Below, one piece after another: positions 53,208 through 61,807 of a DNA stretch of 64,000 bases. The DNA is from Fictibacillus arsenicus (GTDB taxonomy: Bacteria > Bacillota > Bacilli > Bacillales > Fictibacillaceae): contig NZ_MQMF01000002.1 in assembly GCF_001999465.1 (NCBI RefSeq), positions 248,001-312,000 on the forward strand, read 5' to 3'. The stretch's first letter is position 1. Each line of letters opens with the position of its first letter. The notes under the pieces were generated by a model. That model was not told the origin of the DNA, searched no databases, and was given only the letters and a program-made list of their open reading frames with translations. Position numbers and translations under genes: made by a program.

Positions 53208-53270
53208 ATTCTAATTGTACTCATTTTGTAATTATGGGTTTTACTTCGGCGGTATAATTTTCGGGGGCGG

Positions 53271-53333
53271 TCATAAATCTCCGCGAACGCGCACAAATCT
53301 CTCGTGAACGCTTATAAACCTTCCTAAGCACGC
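53271..53333. repeat. 21-bp-pitch array 4 (core AAATCTC-N-GCGAACGC), three units
   Basis: AAATCT at 53275 and 53296, and AAACCT at 53317, are exactly 21 bp apart. GCGAAC/GTGAAC follow at 53283 and 53304. The third unit is degenerate. It lies between the Nfu terminator and the lipoprotein gene. Confidence 0.65.
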
Positions 53334-53367
53334 AATAATACATGCACTTATCAATATCTACCTATTT

Positions 53368-54180
53368 TTATTTAAATGTCTCCAACGGCACAGCTAATAC
53401 ATCTGTTTTCTCGCCATCTTTCGGACTAAAATAGAACAGTTCGAGCATCAAGGTACCATTAATCGGCAAGTCTTCTTCAGGGATGTTGATTTCAAACGAA
53501 AAAGGTGCCCATGCGGGTGCTCCTTCTGCAGTTTGGGCATGATTTTCAACCAACACTTCATGACCTTCTGTAACTAAGTAGGCAAATGACGCTTCAAAAA
53601 CTCTTGCTTCACCAGAAACTTTATATTCCCCATCGGTCCCTGTGAAGTGAATATTTCTAAATGAGTTATTTTTCAAATCTGCTATTCCTGATTGCAAGGT
53701 CAAGTTCTCTATAACAGTCAGGTTTTCTGTTTTAATCTTCCCTGGTGTGACTTTGCTCGGGTTGAATACCGCTTTTACTTCGTATATTCCAGCTTTTCTG
53801 TCCTCTGGCGAAAGCTTCCACTTTGCCTTCCATAAATGGCTTGCTCCTGCCTTTATCTGTACCTTCACTGTCTGCTGTTTATACTTCTTGCCTTTAGAAT
53901 ACCTATAATTCTCTTTTCCCGTTGTATCTGTAACCGTAATATCAAACATTTTAGAGCTCTTAAAGTTCAGTGTTACTGTATGATTGCTTTGGTTCTCTAA
54001 AGCTACCAAAAAGTCGACTCCATCGTTTCTCTGTTGAACAGAAATAACAGGATTAAGCTGTGAACTCACACTTTCATTTCCAGTAACTTTATTCTCTTCT
54101 TTGCTGCATGCAAATAGGGTCGAAAAAATGAGTAATGAAGTAATTATTACTAACAACATTTGCTTTAATTTTTGTACCAA
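53368..54180 (-). CDS. Lipoprotein with BsuPI (Ipi-like) and Gmad2 domains
   Basis: A 270-residue predicted lipoprotein. The signal peptide ends STLFACSKE with the lipid-linked cysteine near residue 25. Residues about 40-145 resemble the intracellular proteinase inhibitor domain (BsuPI), and about 165-265 look like the Gmad2 immunoglobulin-like domain of sporulation and germination proteins. B. subtilis has the short cytoplasmic ipi gene exactly here, between yitT and yitU; this form is exported and enlarged. The TTG start at 54180 follows AAGGTGGTGA; an ATG eight codons upstream would put that site inside the gene. Confidence 0.72.
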   Translation of the reverse strand: MVQKLKQMLLVIITSLLIFSTLFACSKEENKVTGNESVSSQLNPVISVQQRNDGVDFLVALENQSNHTVTLNFKSSKMFDITVTDTTGKENYRYSKGKKYKQQTVKVQIKAGASHLWKAKWKLSPEDRKAGIYEVKAVFNPSKVTPGKIKTENLTVIENLTLQSGIADLKNNSFRNIHFTGTDGEYKVSGEARVFEASFAYLVTEGHEVLVENHAQTAEGAPAWAPFSFEINIPEEDLPINGTLMLELFYFSPKDGEKTDVLAVPLETFK

Positions 54181-54242
54181 GCAAATCACCACCTTCTCAT
54201 TCATTTTTACCTTTATATGGTGATTTTAACGAAAAGATTCAT

Positions 54243-54280
54243 AAATAAAACACGGCCAGGACAATGTCCGTGCCGTGTGG
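54243..54280 (-). terminator. Terminator downstream of yitT
   Basis: ACACGGC/GCCGTGT stem followed by TTTTATTTAT on the minus strand. Confidence 0.7.
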
Positions 54281-54319
54281 ACAAAATCAGTGTATTTGTA
54301 TGTTTATGGGGTCTGTCCC

Positions 54320-55189
54320 CTAGTCGTTGCGGAAGAATCCATAGATGCCTTGAGTATGAATGATATTCGTAAAAGCATTAGGGTCCACTTCTTTTAGGAC
54401 CAGCTCAAGGTCGTATAATTCATAGCGTGTTATTACAATCATGAGCATTTCTTTATCATGGTTAGAGAAAGCTCCTTTTGCAGGAATAATTGTAATCCCT
54501 CGCACCATACGTCCGTGGATGGCTTCTTGTATCTCTTTCCCTTTCTTCGTAACAATCATTGCAGTAAGCTTTTCATGGCGAGTATGTACTGCGTCGATGA
54601 CACGTGAAGATACATAGAGAGCAACTAACGTATACAATGCCTTTTCCCAGCCGAATAAGAAACCTGCTGCCATAATGATTAATCCGTTTAATATGAAAAA
54701 GTAACCGCCGATTGGTTTGTTTTTCATTCTTGAAAGAACCATGGCAATAATATCTAATCCACCAGTTGATGCACCATATTTTAATGTAACCCCTACACCT
54801 AATGCAGCAATTACACCACCAAAAACGGCGTTCAGTAGAATGTCTGTTGAAACTACAGTGATAGGAATTATTTCTAAGAAAAAAGTAATCATGAGTACGC
54901 TTAAGAAACTGTAAATCGTAAACGACTTGCCTACTTTCATCCAGCCGAGAACCGTAACCGGAATATTAAAGATTAAATATAAAATACCAGTTGAAATAGG
55001 AAATGCCGTATTTTCAAGCAGTGACGAAATAAGCTGAGATACGCCAGTAAATCCGCTTGCGTATACTTTTGCAGGAATCAAAAACATATTCAGTGATATT
55101 GCGTTTAAGATTGCCCCTACTATTATAAAAAAGATTGTCTTCATTTCATTTATCCCTAGTTCAGAGATACGAAAACGTTCTTTGATCAT
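54320..55189 (-). CDS. yitT: YitT-family membrane protein
   Basis: A 289-residue membrane protein with five or six hydrophobic segments in residues 15-190, followed by a soluble DUF2179 domain (about 200-280, beginning near GKEIQEAIHGRMV). The family is widely conserved in Firmicutes; transport of an unknown solute has been proposed. The start at 55189 follows AAGGAGG. Order yitS-yitT is as in B. subtilis. Confidence 0.88.
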   Translation of the reverse strand: MIKERFRISELGINEMKTIFFIIVGAILNAISLNMFLIPAKVYASGFTGVSQLISSLLENTAFPISTGILYLIFNIPVTVLGWMKVGKSFTIYSFLSVLMITFFLEIIPITVVSTDILLNAVFGGVIAALGVGVTLKYGASTGGLDIIAMVLSRMKNKPIGGYFFILNGLIIMAAGFLFGWEKALYTLVALYVSSRVIDAVHTRHEKLTAMIVTKKGKEIQEAIHGRMVRGITIIPAKGAFSNHDKEMLMIVITRYELYDLELVLKEVDPNAFTNIIHTQGIYGFFRND

Positions 55190-55339
55190 GAGAGTCCTCC
55201 TTTCATAGTCCAAGATTCATTTTTAACAGAAAAAGCAGAACACCGTCAATAGCTAAATTAACCTTTTTATAAAGATGATGATTGCCTTTTCATTCCATCA
55301 CACGTTAAACTATAGAAAAAGCCAAGCAGGTGAAATGAA

Positions 55340-56203
55340 ATGATTCATATTATAACGGATACAGGTTCAGATCTGCCCAAACAACTTTTGGATGAATACG
55401 ATATCTCAATGCTTCCATTAGTCGTACAGATAAACAATGAAGAATATTTAGACAGGTCAAACATTGAACCAAAACAGCTTTATACATATATGAAAGATGG
55501 AGCAGTACCGAAAACAGCACAAGTCCCTCCTGCTCTTATTAAAGAAACATTAAGTTCCTATGCAAAAAATGGACAACAAGCCATCTACATAACCTTATCT
55601 TCAGGAATCAGCGGCACGTATCAAACAGCTGTCCTCATGAAAAATGAAGTACTAGAAGAATATCCTGACGCACAAATCGAAGTTTTTGACAGTCAGGCTG
55701 CATCGCTTGGCTATGGACTTATGGTCTATGAGGCAGCCAAAGAAGCTAAAGCAGGAAAAACAATGAAGGAAATCCTGAATACCCTGCAGCATTATCAGAA
55801 ACATCTTGAATCTATTTTTACCGTTGATGACCTTGAATATTTATTACGGGGCGGCCGGGTTAGTAAAACAGCCGCAGTTATGGGTGCTCTTCTAAAGATT
55901 AAACCTGTTCTGCATATGGAAGACGGCAAGCTATTCCCGCTTGAAAAATTGCGAGGAAAAAAGAAAGTTTTAGGACGTATGGTCGAACTTATGAAGGAAC
56001 GTGCTGAGTCACTGGATGATATAACGATTGGAATCAGCCATGCTGATGATACAGAAACGGCACAAGCACTTAAAGAATTGATAATCGCAGAAACAGACAA
56101 CCGAAACATCTTAATCACGATGATCGGCTGTGCGATTGGTGCACATGCAGGACCAGGAACAATTGCGTTATTCTTTTTAAATACACCTAAAAAAGTTTAT
56201 TGA
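55340..56203 (+). CDS. yitS: DegV-family fatty-acid-binding protein YitS
   Basis: A 287-residue DegV protein beginning IHIITDTGSDLPKQL, with TAQVPPAL near residue 61, SSGISGT near 90 and LEYLLRGGRVS near 172. FakB-like role in presenting fatty acids to the kinase FakA is known for the family. It is divergent from yitT, and a second DegV gene is at 29230. GCAGGTG precedes the ATG. Confidence 0.88.
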   Translation: MIHIITDTGSDLPKQLLDEYDISMLPLVVQINNEEYLDRSNIEPKQLYTYMKDGAVPKTAQVPPALIKETLSSYAKNGQQAIYITLSSGISGTYQTAVLMKNEVLEEYPDAQIEVFDSQAASLGYGLMVYEAAKEAKAGKTMKEILNTLQHYQKHLESIFTVDDLEYLLRGGRVSKTAAVMGALLKIKPVLHMEDGKLFPLEKLRGKKKVLGRMVELMKERAESLDDITIGISHADDTETAQALKELIIAETDNRNILITMIGCAIGAHAGPGTIALFFLNTPKKVY

Positions 56204-56260
56204 AACATGATGCATAATCGATTTCCTTCTGACAGATGTTAGAGACAGGAGGGATTCTAT

Positions 56261-56398
56261 ATGACACACAGGTATACAAAAGACGATAATAAACGACCAG
56301 AAGATAATCAGGCGATGAACCAGCTTAAAAACGAAGCTGAACATGAGATAAAACAAAAAGGCAAACAGCCTTACTCAAAAAAGCCCGACCATCTTTAG
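56261..56398 (+). CDS. 45-residue hydrophilic peptide
   Basis: ACAGGAGGG precedes the ATG. Composition is like a small spore protein: many asparagines, lysines and glutamates (NQAMNQLKNEAEHEIK in the middle). It has its own terminator after yitS. Family not recognised. Confidence 0.55.
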   Translation: MTHRYTKDDNKRPEDNQAMNQLKNEAEHEIKQKGKQPYSKKPDHL

Positions 56399-56400
56399 CA

Positions 56401-56437
56401 TGAAAAAAGCTCCCGAACGTTCCGGGAGCTTTTTTAT
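56401..56437. terminator. Bidirectional terminator before the kinase gene
   Basis: AAAGCTCCCG/CGGGAGCTTT stem with A/T runs both sides. Confidence 0.85.
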
Positions 56438-57567
56438 ATGATTGGAAATTTTATCGTAAAACATGTGAAATCTTCTTTGGAACTTACTTCGATTGAACCG
56501 TTATGTTTTTCTACAATCTGCTTGCAAACAGATAATCCCAGACCCGTCCCAAGGGATTTGGTTGTTACAAAAGGCTCGAATACGTTCTCCAGCAAATATT
56601 CAGGGATTGGATTTCCGTTATTACATATAGAAAGTTCAGCCTTATCATCTAAAGTCCTTTTCAGCTTTACTTCTATATTACGTTCGCCGTTCCACTCACT
56701 TAATTCTTCAACTGCGTTCACGAGAATATTCAATAAGACCTGTTTGATCTGTGAACTGTCTCCCTCAATATATACTTCTTCACCCAAATCAGCATGAATG
56801 ATGATATTCGTTTCGGTGAATCGAGGATACATAAATTCAATCATCTCTTTTAAGAGTGTAGTTAAAGGTACACTCACAAGCTTATCTTCAAGACCTCTCA
56901 TTTTGGATAAATAAAGAAACTGAGTGATTTTTTCTTCCAGACTCTGTATCTCATTCTCGATAATCTCAAAATAATAATCTGATTGATCCGTTTTCTTCAG
57001 TTCTCTTTGAAGCAAATAAATAAATCCTTTTACTGATGTCAGCGGATTTCTGAACTCATGTGCAAAGCTTGCTGCGATCTGCCCAAGCATTGTTAGCCTG
57101 TCGTGGTGCATTTCTTGGATAAACTGATTTTTTCTATCTATGATAGAGTCCTTTAAGGCCGTATAGTCTTTCACACTTAAAAATAGAAGGTGATCAAAAT
57201 AACGCTGCATCATAAGGACACCTTCGCCTTTTTCATGTTCGTTTAATAAAGAACACATTAAAAGCTCGTATACTATGCTCCGCCCGATATTTATGTTATG
57301 TACAAAATCTCCGATGTTTGCCTTTGCTTCAATTCGCTCTTTGGCCATTTTGTTTGTAAGACTGCTTACTCTGTCGAGTGAACCAGTTTCTAAGTAACAG
57401 ATCAGTTCTACGATCGTTTGATAGCCGTTCTTTTTGACTTCCTCATAAAAAGGATCATTCTGCGGCAACAGTACATTTTCAAGCCATTTTTCAACGATGC
57501 TCGATTTCTGCTCGCTAAGGAACGAAGCCAGCTTCTTATTTATTTGTTCATGTGTACTGCTTTCCAT
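56434..57567 (-). CDS. Soluble histidine kinase, sporulation-kinase-like
   Basis: A 377-residue kinase without membrane segments. Residues 1-140 form a helical sensor of the RsbRD-N/globin-like kind. The dimerisation domain has His170 in ASFAHEFRNPLTSVKGFIYLL-like context, typical of KinA-E sporulation kinases, and the ATPase domain shows N box (NILVNAVEEL) and GTGLGLSV near 345. No response regulator is adjacent, which fits orphan kinases that phosphorylate Spo0F. The signal is unknown. Confidence 0.8.
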   Translation of the reverse strand: MESSTHEQINKKLASFLSEQKSSIVEKWLENVLLPQNDPFYEEVKKNGYQTIVELICYLETGSLDRVSSLTNKMAKERIEAKANIGDFVHNINIGRSIVYELLMCSLLNEHEKGEGVLMMQRYFDHLLFLSVKDYTALKDSIIDRKNQFIQEMHHDRLTMLGQIAASFAHEFRNPLTSVKGFIYLLQRELKKTDQSDYYFEIIENEIQSLEEKITQFLYLSKMRGLEDKLVSVPLTTLLKEMIEFMYPRFTETNIIIHADLGEEVYIEGDSSQIKQVLLNILVNAVEELSEWNGERNIEVKLKRTLDDKAELSICNNGNPIPEYLLENVFEPFVTTKSLGTGLGLSVCKQIVEKHNGSIEVSSKEDFTCFTIKFPII

Positions 57568-57739
57568 TTAGTAATCACCCTTTAAATAATCAATCTCTGC
57601 CATCCATTATGAAGGATTTTACATGATTCTACAATGCATTGTCGAAATGTGTATAAAAGTTGGAAAAATATACATGATGTTTATTTTAATGGAAAATCAA
57701 ACACTATGTAGTAAACGATTCCTGAAAGGATGGGTTACC

Positions 57740-58624
57740 ATGCATACGATGTGGAAAGGTGCAATCAGCTTCGGACTAGTAAATATCCCAATTAAACTGT
57801 TTGCTGCTACAGAAAATAAAGATATAAAGATGAGATATTTACATGAAAAGTGCCACAGCCCTGTTCAATATGAAAAGATATGCCCAGTATGTGAAGAAAC
57901 AGTTGATACTAAAGAAATTGTGAAAGGGTATGAATATGAACCTGGAAAGTTTGTTGTAGTAGAAAAAGATGAGCTGGATGAACTAGCTGGCGTATCTGAT
58001 AAGTCGATAGAAATTATTGATTTCATTCAATTAGAAGAGATTGATCCGATTTTTTACAACCGCTCTTATTTCATTGGCCCTGGAGAAAACGGAACGAAAT
58101 CTTTCGCTCTATTAAAAAAAGCGATGGAAGACACGGGCAAAATCGGTCTTGCAAAGTTTACGCTCCGATCTAAAGAGCATCTTGCTGCAGTACGTGTGTA
58201 TAAAAACGGATTGGTGCTAGAAACAATCTTTTACCCTGACGAAGTACGCAATGTTGACCATGTTCCTGGGTTAACTGACGAAGTTTCACTGAACGAAAAA
58301 GAGCTTGAAATGGCTAAACAGCTAATCGAACAGCTAACTGCTCCATTTGAGCCTGACAAATATGAAGACGAATATCGTGAAGCTGTTCTTGAACTGATCA
58401 ACAGTAAGATTTCTGGTGATGAAGTTAAAGTGGCAAAAGAAAAACCAAAGACAAATGTCGTAGATCTTATGGAGGCCCTGCAAGCTTCAATCAACGAGAG
58501 TAAAGGCAAAGAACCAAAGAAAAAAGAAACAAAGAAACAAAAAGAAACATCTGAGAAAAGATCAGATGACGAAAAGAAAACGAAGAAGAAAAAATCGACA
58601 GCTAAGAAGAAAGCTTCAAGTTAA
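57740..58624 (+). CDS. ku: Non-homologous end-joining protein Ku
   Basis: A 294-residue bacterial Ku starting MHTMWKGAISFGLVNIPIKLF. The Ku core runs to about residue 250; the last 40 residues are a lysine-rich tail as in other DNA-binding Ku proteins. It encircles DNA ends and recruits LigD. The start at 57740 follows AAAGGATGG; the longer frame is rejected. Its stop overlaps the ligase gene start (TAATG), giving a ku-ligase-polymerase operon. Confidence 0.93.
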   Translation: MHTMWKGAISFGLVNIPIKLFAATENKDIKMRYLHEKCHSPVQYEKICPVCEETVDTKEIVKGYEYEPGKFVVVEKDELDELAGVSDKSIEIIDFIQLEEIDPIFYNRSYFIGPGENGTKSFALLKKAMEDTGKIGLAKFTLRSKEHLAAVRVYKNGLVLETIFYPDEVRNVDHVPGLTDEVSLNEKELEMAKQLIEQLTAPFEPDKYEDEYREAVLELINSKISGDEVKVAKEKPKTNVVDLMEALQASINESKGKEPKKKETKKQKETSEKRSDDEKKTKKKKSTAKKKASS

Positions 58625-59586
58625 TGATTTCTGCTTTTCTAAAACCCATGCTCCCTTCTCTTTCTGATAAACTTCCGGTTGGAGAGGATTGGGTATATGA
58701 AGTAAAGTACGATGGTTTCCGCTGTCTTCTTTATTGGGATCATTCCAAGATTGTTTTGACATCCAGAAATGGTCATTACCTGCACTCAACATTTCCAGAA
58801 ATTCCTGACTTTTTAAAGAACCTTGAAAATAAAGTGGATCACTTGTTTCCATTATTAATTGATGGCGAGTTATGCATATTAGAAAATCCTTTTAAAGCAA
58901 ACTTTGAACAGATTCAAAAAAGAGGCAGGCTAAAACAAGGCGAAAGAATCAAACAAGCTGTTAAGCTGTATCCCTCCTCTTTTTGTGCATTTGATTTACT
59001 AGCTGTTAAAGGACAATACATCTATCACGAGCACTTTTTAAAAAGAAAAGAAATGCTTTCGGATTTTATGGAAGCATTAGATGTCGATACCCAGGTAGTC
59101 ATACCCTCATCTTTTATGAACTTTATATCTTTTACAAAGGATAAAGAGTATATTGAGCAAACTGTCATTAATAACAAAAGCGAAGGTATCGTAGCGAAGA
59201 ACATTAAAAATAAGTGGTCTTCAGGGACTCGGACGAATCACTGGGTAAAGGTAAAAAATCTTAAATACAGCACTTTTATTCTGACAGGGTACGATACAGA
59301 AAACGGTTTCTTCCATGTTGGAGTGGTAAAAGAACGTCAAATCATGTTTGTCGGGTTGTTTTCACACGGAATCTCACCTGAAGAGAAGGAAGCTCTTATT
59401 CAGATCGTCAAAAAAAATCATAGCGGAATATCAGACTCGATCATTATGATAGAACCATCGCTGTGTGTGGAGCTTTCTTTTTTAGAGGTTTATAAAAATC
59501 AGTTAAGACAGCCGCGCTTTGTCCGTTTTCGTTTTGACGTAGACTGGGAGGATTGTACATGGGAAAGCCTGCAAAAGAACAGCTAA
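58624..59586 (+). CDS. ligD: LigD ligase domain as a separate protein
   Basis: A 320-residue ATP-dependent DNA ligase. Motif I is YEVKYDGFRC, where Lys28 would be adenylylated; LIDGELCILENPF (motif III), EGIVAKNI (motif IV) and WVKVKNLK (motif V) follow, and the OB-fold domain ends CTWESLQKNS. In B. subtilis LigD the polymerase domain is fused right here; this gene stops and the polymerase is a separate, overlapping gene. It seals breaks in spores and stationary cells with Ku. Confidence 0.88.
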   Translation: MISAFLKPMLPSLSDKLPVGEDWVYEVKYDGFRCLLYWDHSKIVLTSRNGHYLHSTFPEIPDFLKNLENKVDHLFPLLIDGELCILENPFKANFEQIQKRGRLKQGERIKQAVKLYPSSFCAFDLLAVKGQYIYHEHFLKRKEMLSDFMEALDVDTQVVIPSSFMNFISFTKDKEYIEQTVINNKSEGIVAKNIKNKWSSGTRTNHWVKVKNLKYSTFILTGYDTENGFFHVGVVKERQIMFVGLFSHGISPEEKEALIQIVKKNHSGISDSIIMIEPSLCVELSFLEVYKNQLRQPRFVRFRFDVDWEDCTWESLQKNS

Positions 59587-60479
59587 ACCTCCAAGTTAAT
59601 GGAGAGATTGTTACACTGACAAGTCCTGATAAGCCTCTTTGGCCAAAACAAAATATAGTTAAAGTCGAATACATCAATTATTTGACACGAATAGCACCGT
59701 ACATACTTCCCTTCCTTAAGAACCGCGCACTAACAGTAATCAGATATCCGCACGGAGTTGGCGATGAACGGTTCTATCAAAAAAACTGTCCGGACTATGC
59801 GCCAGATTATGTTCAAACGGTTCAAGAAGAGGATATCAATTATATTGTTTGCAATAACCTGCCAACCCTTTTATGGCTTGGAAATCAGCTTGCTTTTGAA
59901 TTTCATATTCCTTACCGGACATCTGATACGTCTTTTCCGTCAGAAATTGTTATGGATCTAGATCCTCCTTCCCGGAAAGAATTTAAGCTTTCGATCGAAG
60001 CGGCACTAATGATTAAAGAAGTTTGTGATAACCTCCGCCTGACAACTTTTATTAAAACAAGCGGAAATAAAGGGATGCAGATCTATATTCCATTGCCTGA
60101 TGATCAACTAACATTTAATGAGTCACGGCTTTTCACTGAATTCCTTGCGCACTATTTAATTGAAAAAGAGCCTCGCTGGTTCACAATCGAACGACTAAAA
60201 AAGAACAGAGGCAACAAATGCTATATCGATTACATCCAGCATGCGGAAGGCAAAACCATCATTGCTCCTTATTCAGTAAGAGGAAATGAAGATGCACTCG
60301 TTGCTGCCCCGCTCTATTGGCATGAAGTAACCCAAGAACTGCGTCCTGAGCTATTCCCGTTAACTGTAATTCAAGACCGAATTAAAGAAGTTGGCGATCC
60401 TTTTAAAGAGTTTTTCTCTGCAAAAAATAAACAACCTATTTCCCATGTTATTCAAGCATTAAAAGAAAAAAACCTTTAA
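59559..60479 (+). CDS. LigD polymerase/primase domain as a separate protein
   Basis: A 306-residue eukaryotic-primase-like (LigD Pol) protein. Marks are TVIRYPHGVGDERFYQKN near residue 50 and VMDLDPPSR, which contains the catalytic D-x-D, near 130; SGNKGMQIYIP near 165 is the family triad region. The ATG at 59559 has GGGAGG seven bases upstream and overlaps the ligase gene by 28 bases in another frame. A -1 shift near the overlap would fuse them. The good start site suggests a true split. Confidence 0.85.
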   Translation: MGKPAKEQLNLQVNGEIVTLTSPDKPLWPKQNIVKVEYINYLTRIAPYILPFLKNRALTVIRYPHGVGDERFYQKNCPDYAPDYVQTVQEEDINYIVCNNLPTLLWLGNQLAFEFHIPYRTSDTSFPSEIVMDLDPPSRKEFKLSIEAALMIKEVCDNLRLTTFIKTSGNKGMQIYIPLPDDQLTFNESRLFTEFLAHYLIEKEPRWFTIERLKKNRGNKCYIDYIQHAEGKTIIAPYSVRGNEDALVAAPLYWHEVTQELRPELFPLTVIQDRIKEVGDPFKEFFSAKNKQPISHVIQALKEKNL

Positions 60480-60516
60480 CTGATTGAATGAACTCCATCA
60501 GATAAAGGCTTTTTTA
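60475..60516. terminator. Terminator of the NHEJ operon / malR
   Basis: AACCTTTA...TAAAGGCTTTTTT can form a stem with a long loop. Confidence 0.5.
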
Positions 60517-60520
60517 ATAC

Positions 60521-61540
60521 TCAATTATTTTTACAAGACTGTCTTTCAACAAGTTCAAATGGTACCGTAACACGTTTTGCTGGTTTTCCTGGTGTTTGAA
60601 TACATTCGAGCAATCCTTTTGCTGCTTCATAACCAAGCTGAAAAATATTGATATCAACAGAAGTTAAGGCAGGTGAAGAAAGTTCTGAAAGCATTACATT
60701 GTTGAAGCTTAATAAAGAGATATCGTCTGGCACACTTAAACCTAGATCGTTTAATGTACTTAAAACACCAAACGACATAAGATCGTCCATAACGAGAAGC
60801 GCAGTTGGCGGGTCTTTTAATCCTAGCAGTTCCTTTACCGCTTCTTGACCGCCTTCTTTTAAGAACTCCTCGTGCACGATATATTCATCTTTATGCGGCA
60901 GTCCTGCATTTCGTATTGCTTTTTCATAACCTAATAAACGATCGATCGTTACGACGAGATTTAAATCTCCTCCAACAAAACCGATACGTTCATGTCCTAG
61001 TGAAAGCAGGTGCTCTGTCATTTCCTGACCAGCCTTAAAGTTGTCGTTATCGATATGTGTAATCGTTTCTGCATTTTTAAAAGGTTTTCCGATTACTGTA
61101 AAAGGAAAGTTCTGTTCTTGCAGATAGCACATGATCCGATCATCCACTCTCGAATACAGCATAACGATACCGTCAACACGCCGTCCCTGCACCATGCGGA
61201 CAACACCATCAAAAATTTCATCCTCCGTTTTTCCAGTGGACATATATAACGCATACTCCTGCTCGTGCGCCATCGTGCTGATTCCTCTAATCACTTCCGG
61301 GAAGAAAGGGTTTTGGAAAGCTTTATCTGCAGAACTCGGCATAACGAGTCCGATTGCCTGAGTGCTGCGGTTAGCTAAACTTCTAGCATTAAAGTTAGGA
61401 TGATAGCCAAGGTAATCCATTGCTTCTTTCACTTTTCGTTTTGTTTTTTCTGATATACGCGGGTTGTTAGCAATAACCCTTGATACCGTTGAAGGAGCAA
61501 CATCTGCTAATTTCGCTACATCTTTAATGGTAACTGACAT
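60521..61540 (-). CDS. malR: LacI-family regulator, MalR-like
   Basis: A 339-residue repressor. HTH: TIKDVAKLADVAPSTVSRVI at residue 3, followed by the hinge helix; the sugar-binding part has NPFFPEVIRGIS and VDNDN-type (HIDNDNFKAG) stretches close to MalR of streptococci. It is beside an amylase and a maltodextrin permease gene, so it likely controls maltodextrin use. AAAGGAGG precedes the ATG, and a catabolite-responsive element lies upstream. Confidence 0.85.
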   Translation of the reverse strand: MSVTIKDVAKLADVAPSTVSRVIANNPRISEKTKRKVKEAMDYLGYHPNFNARSLANRSTQAIGLVMPSSADKAFQNPFFPEVIRGISTMAHEQEYALYMSTGKTEDEIFDGVVRMVQGRRVDGIVMLYSRVDDRIMCYLQEQNFPFTVIGKPFKNAETITHIDNDNFKAGQEMTEHLLSLGHERIGFVGGDLNLVVTIDRLLGYEKAIRNAGLPHKDEYIVHEEFLKEGGQEAVKELLGLKDPPTALLVMDDLMSFGVLSTLNDLGLSVPDDISLLSFNNVMLSELSSPALTSVDINIFQLGYEAAKGLLECIQTPGKPAKRVTVPFELVERQSCKNN

Positions 61541-61574
61541 AATGGGAGTCCTCCTTTCAGACTAATACTCTGGC

Positions 61575-61589
61575 TGTATACGCTTTCTT
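61575..61589 (-). promoter_or_regulatory. Candidate cre site (CcpA) upstream of malR
   Basis: AAGAAAGCGTATACA on the minus strand matches 14 of 15 positions of WTGWAARCGYWWWCA. It lies about 35 bp before the start codon of malR. Confidence 0.55.
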
Positions 61590-61655
61590 AATCCAACATA
61601 ATTGTATAGAATTCTTAGGAAAAAAGATATATGATTCTTCAGGTTGCTTTTGAAA

Positions 61656-61740
61656 GTGGTTGATTTCCGCTCCAGGTTGCTCGCTTTCCGCGGGGCGTGC
61701 GTTTAGCCTCCTAGCGCTCCAATCAACTTGTCAATGAAGA
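61656..61740 (-). repeat. Dispersed palindromic intergenic repeat, copy F (deleted short form)
   Basis: About 85 bp. Keeps both conserved ends (CTTCATTGACAAGTTGATTGG and GGAAAGCGAGC...GAGCGGAAATCA on the minus strand) but lacks most of the middle. It occupies the malR-amylase gap. Confidence 0.82.
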
Positions 61741-61807
61741 GAATGAAAAGTTATTCAAAAGCAACAATCTTATAGAGAAAAGCCTTTGGAATTCGCATTA
61801 TCTATAA

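Noticed and set aside
57623-57739. 39-residue N-terminal extension of Ku
   Set aside because: No ribosome-binding site and no family likeness; MHTMWKGAISFG is the standard beginning.
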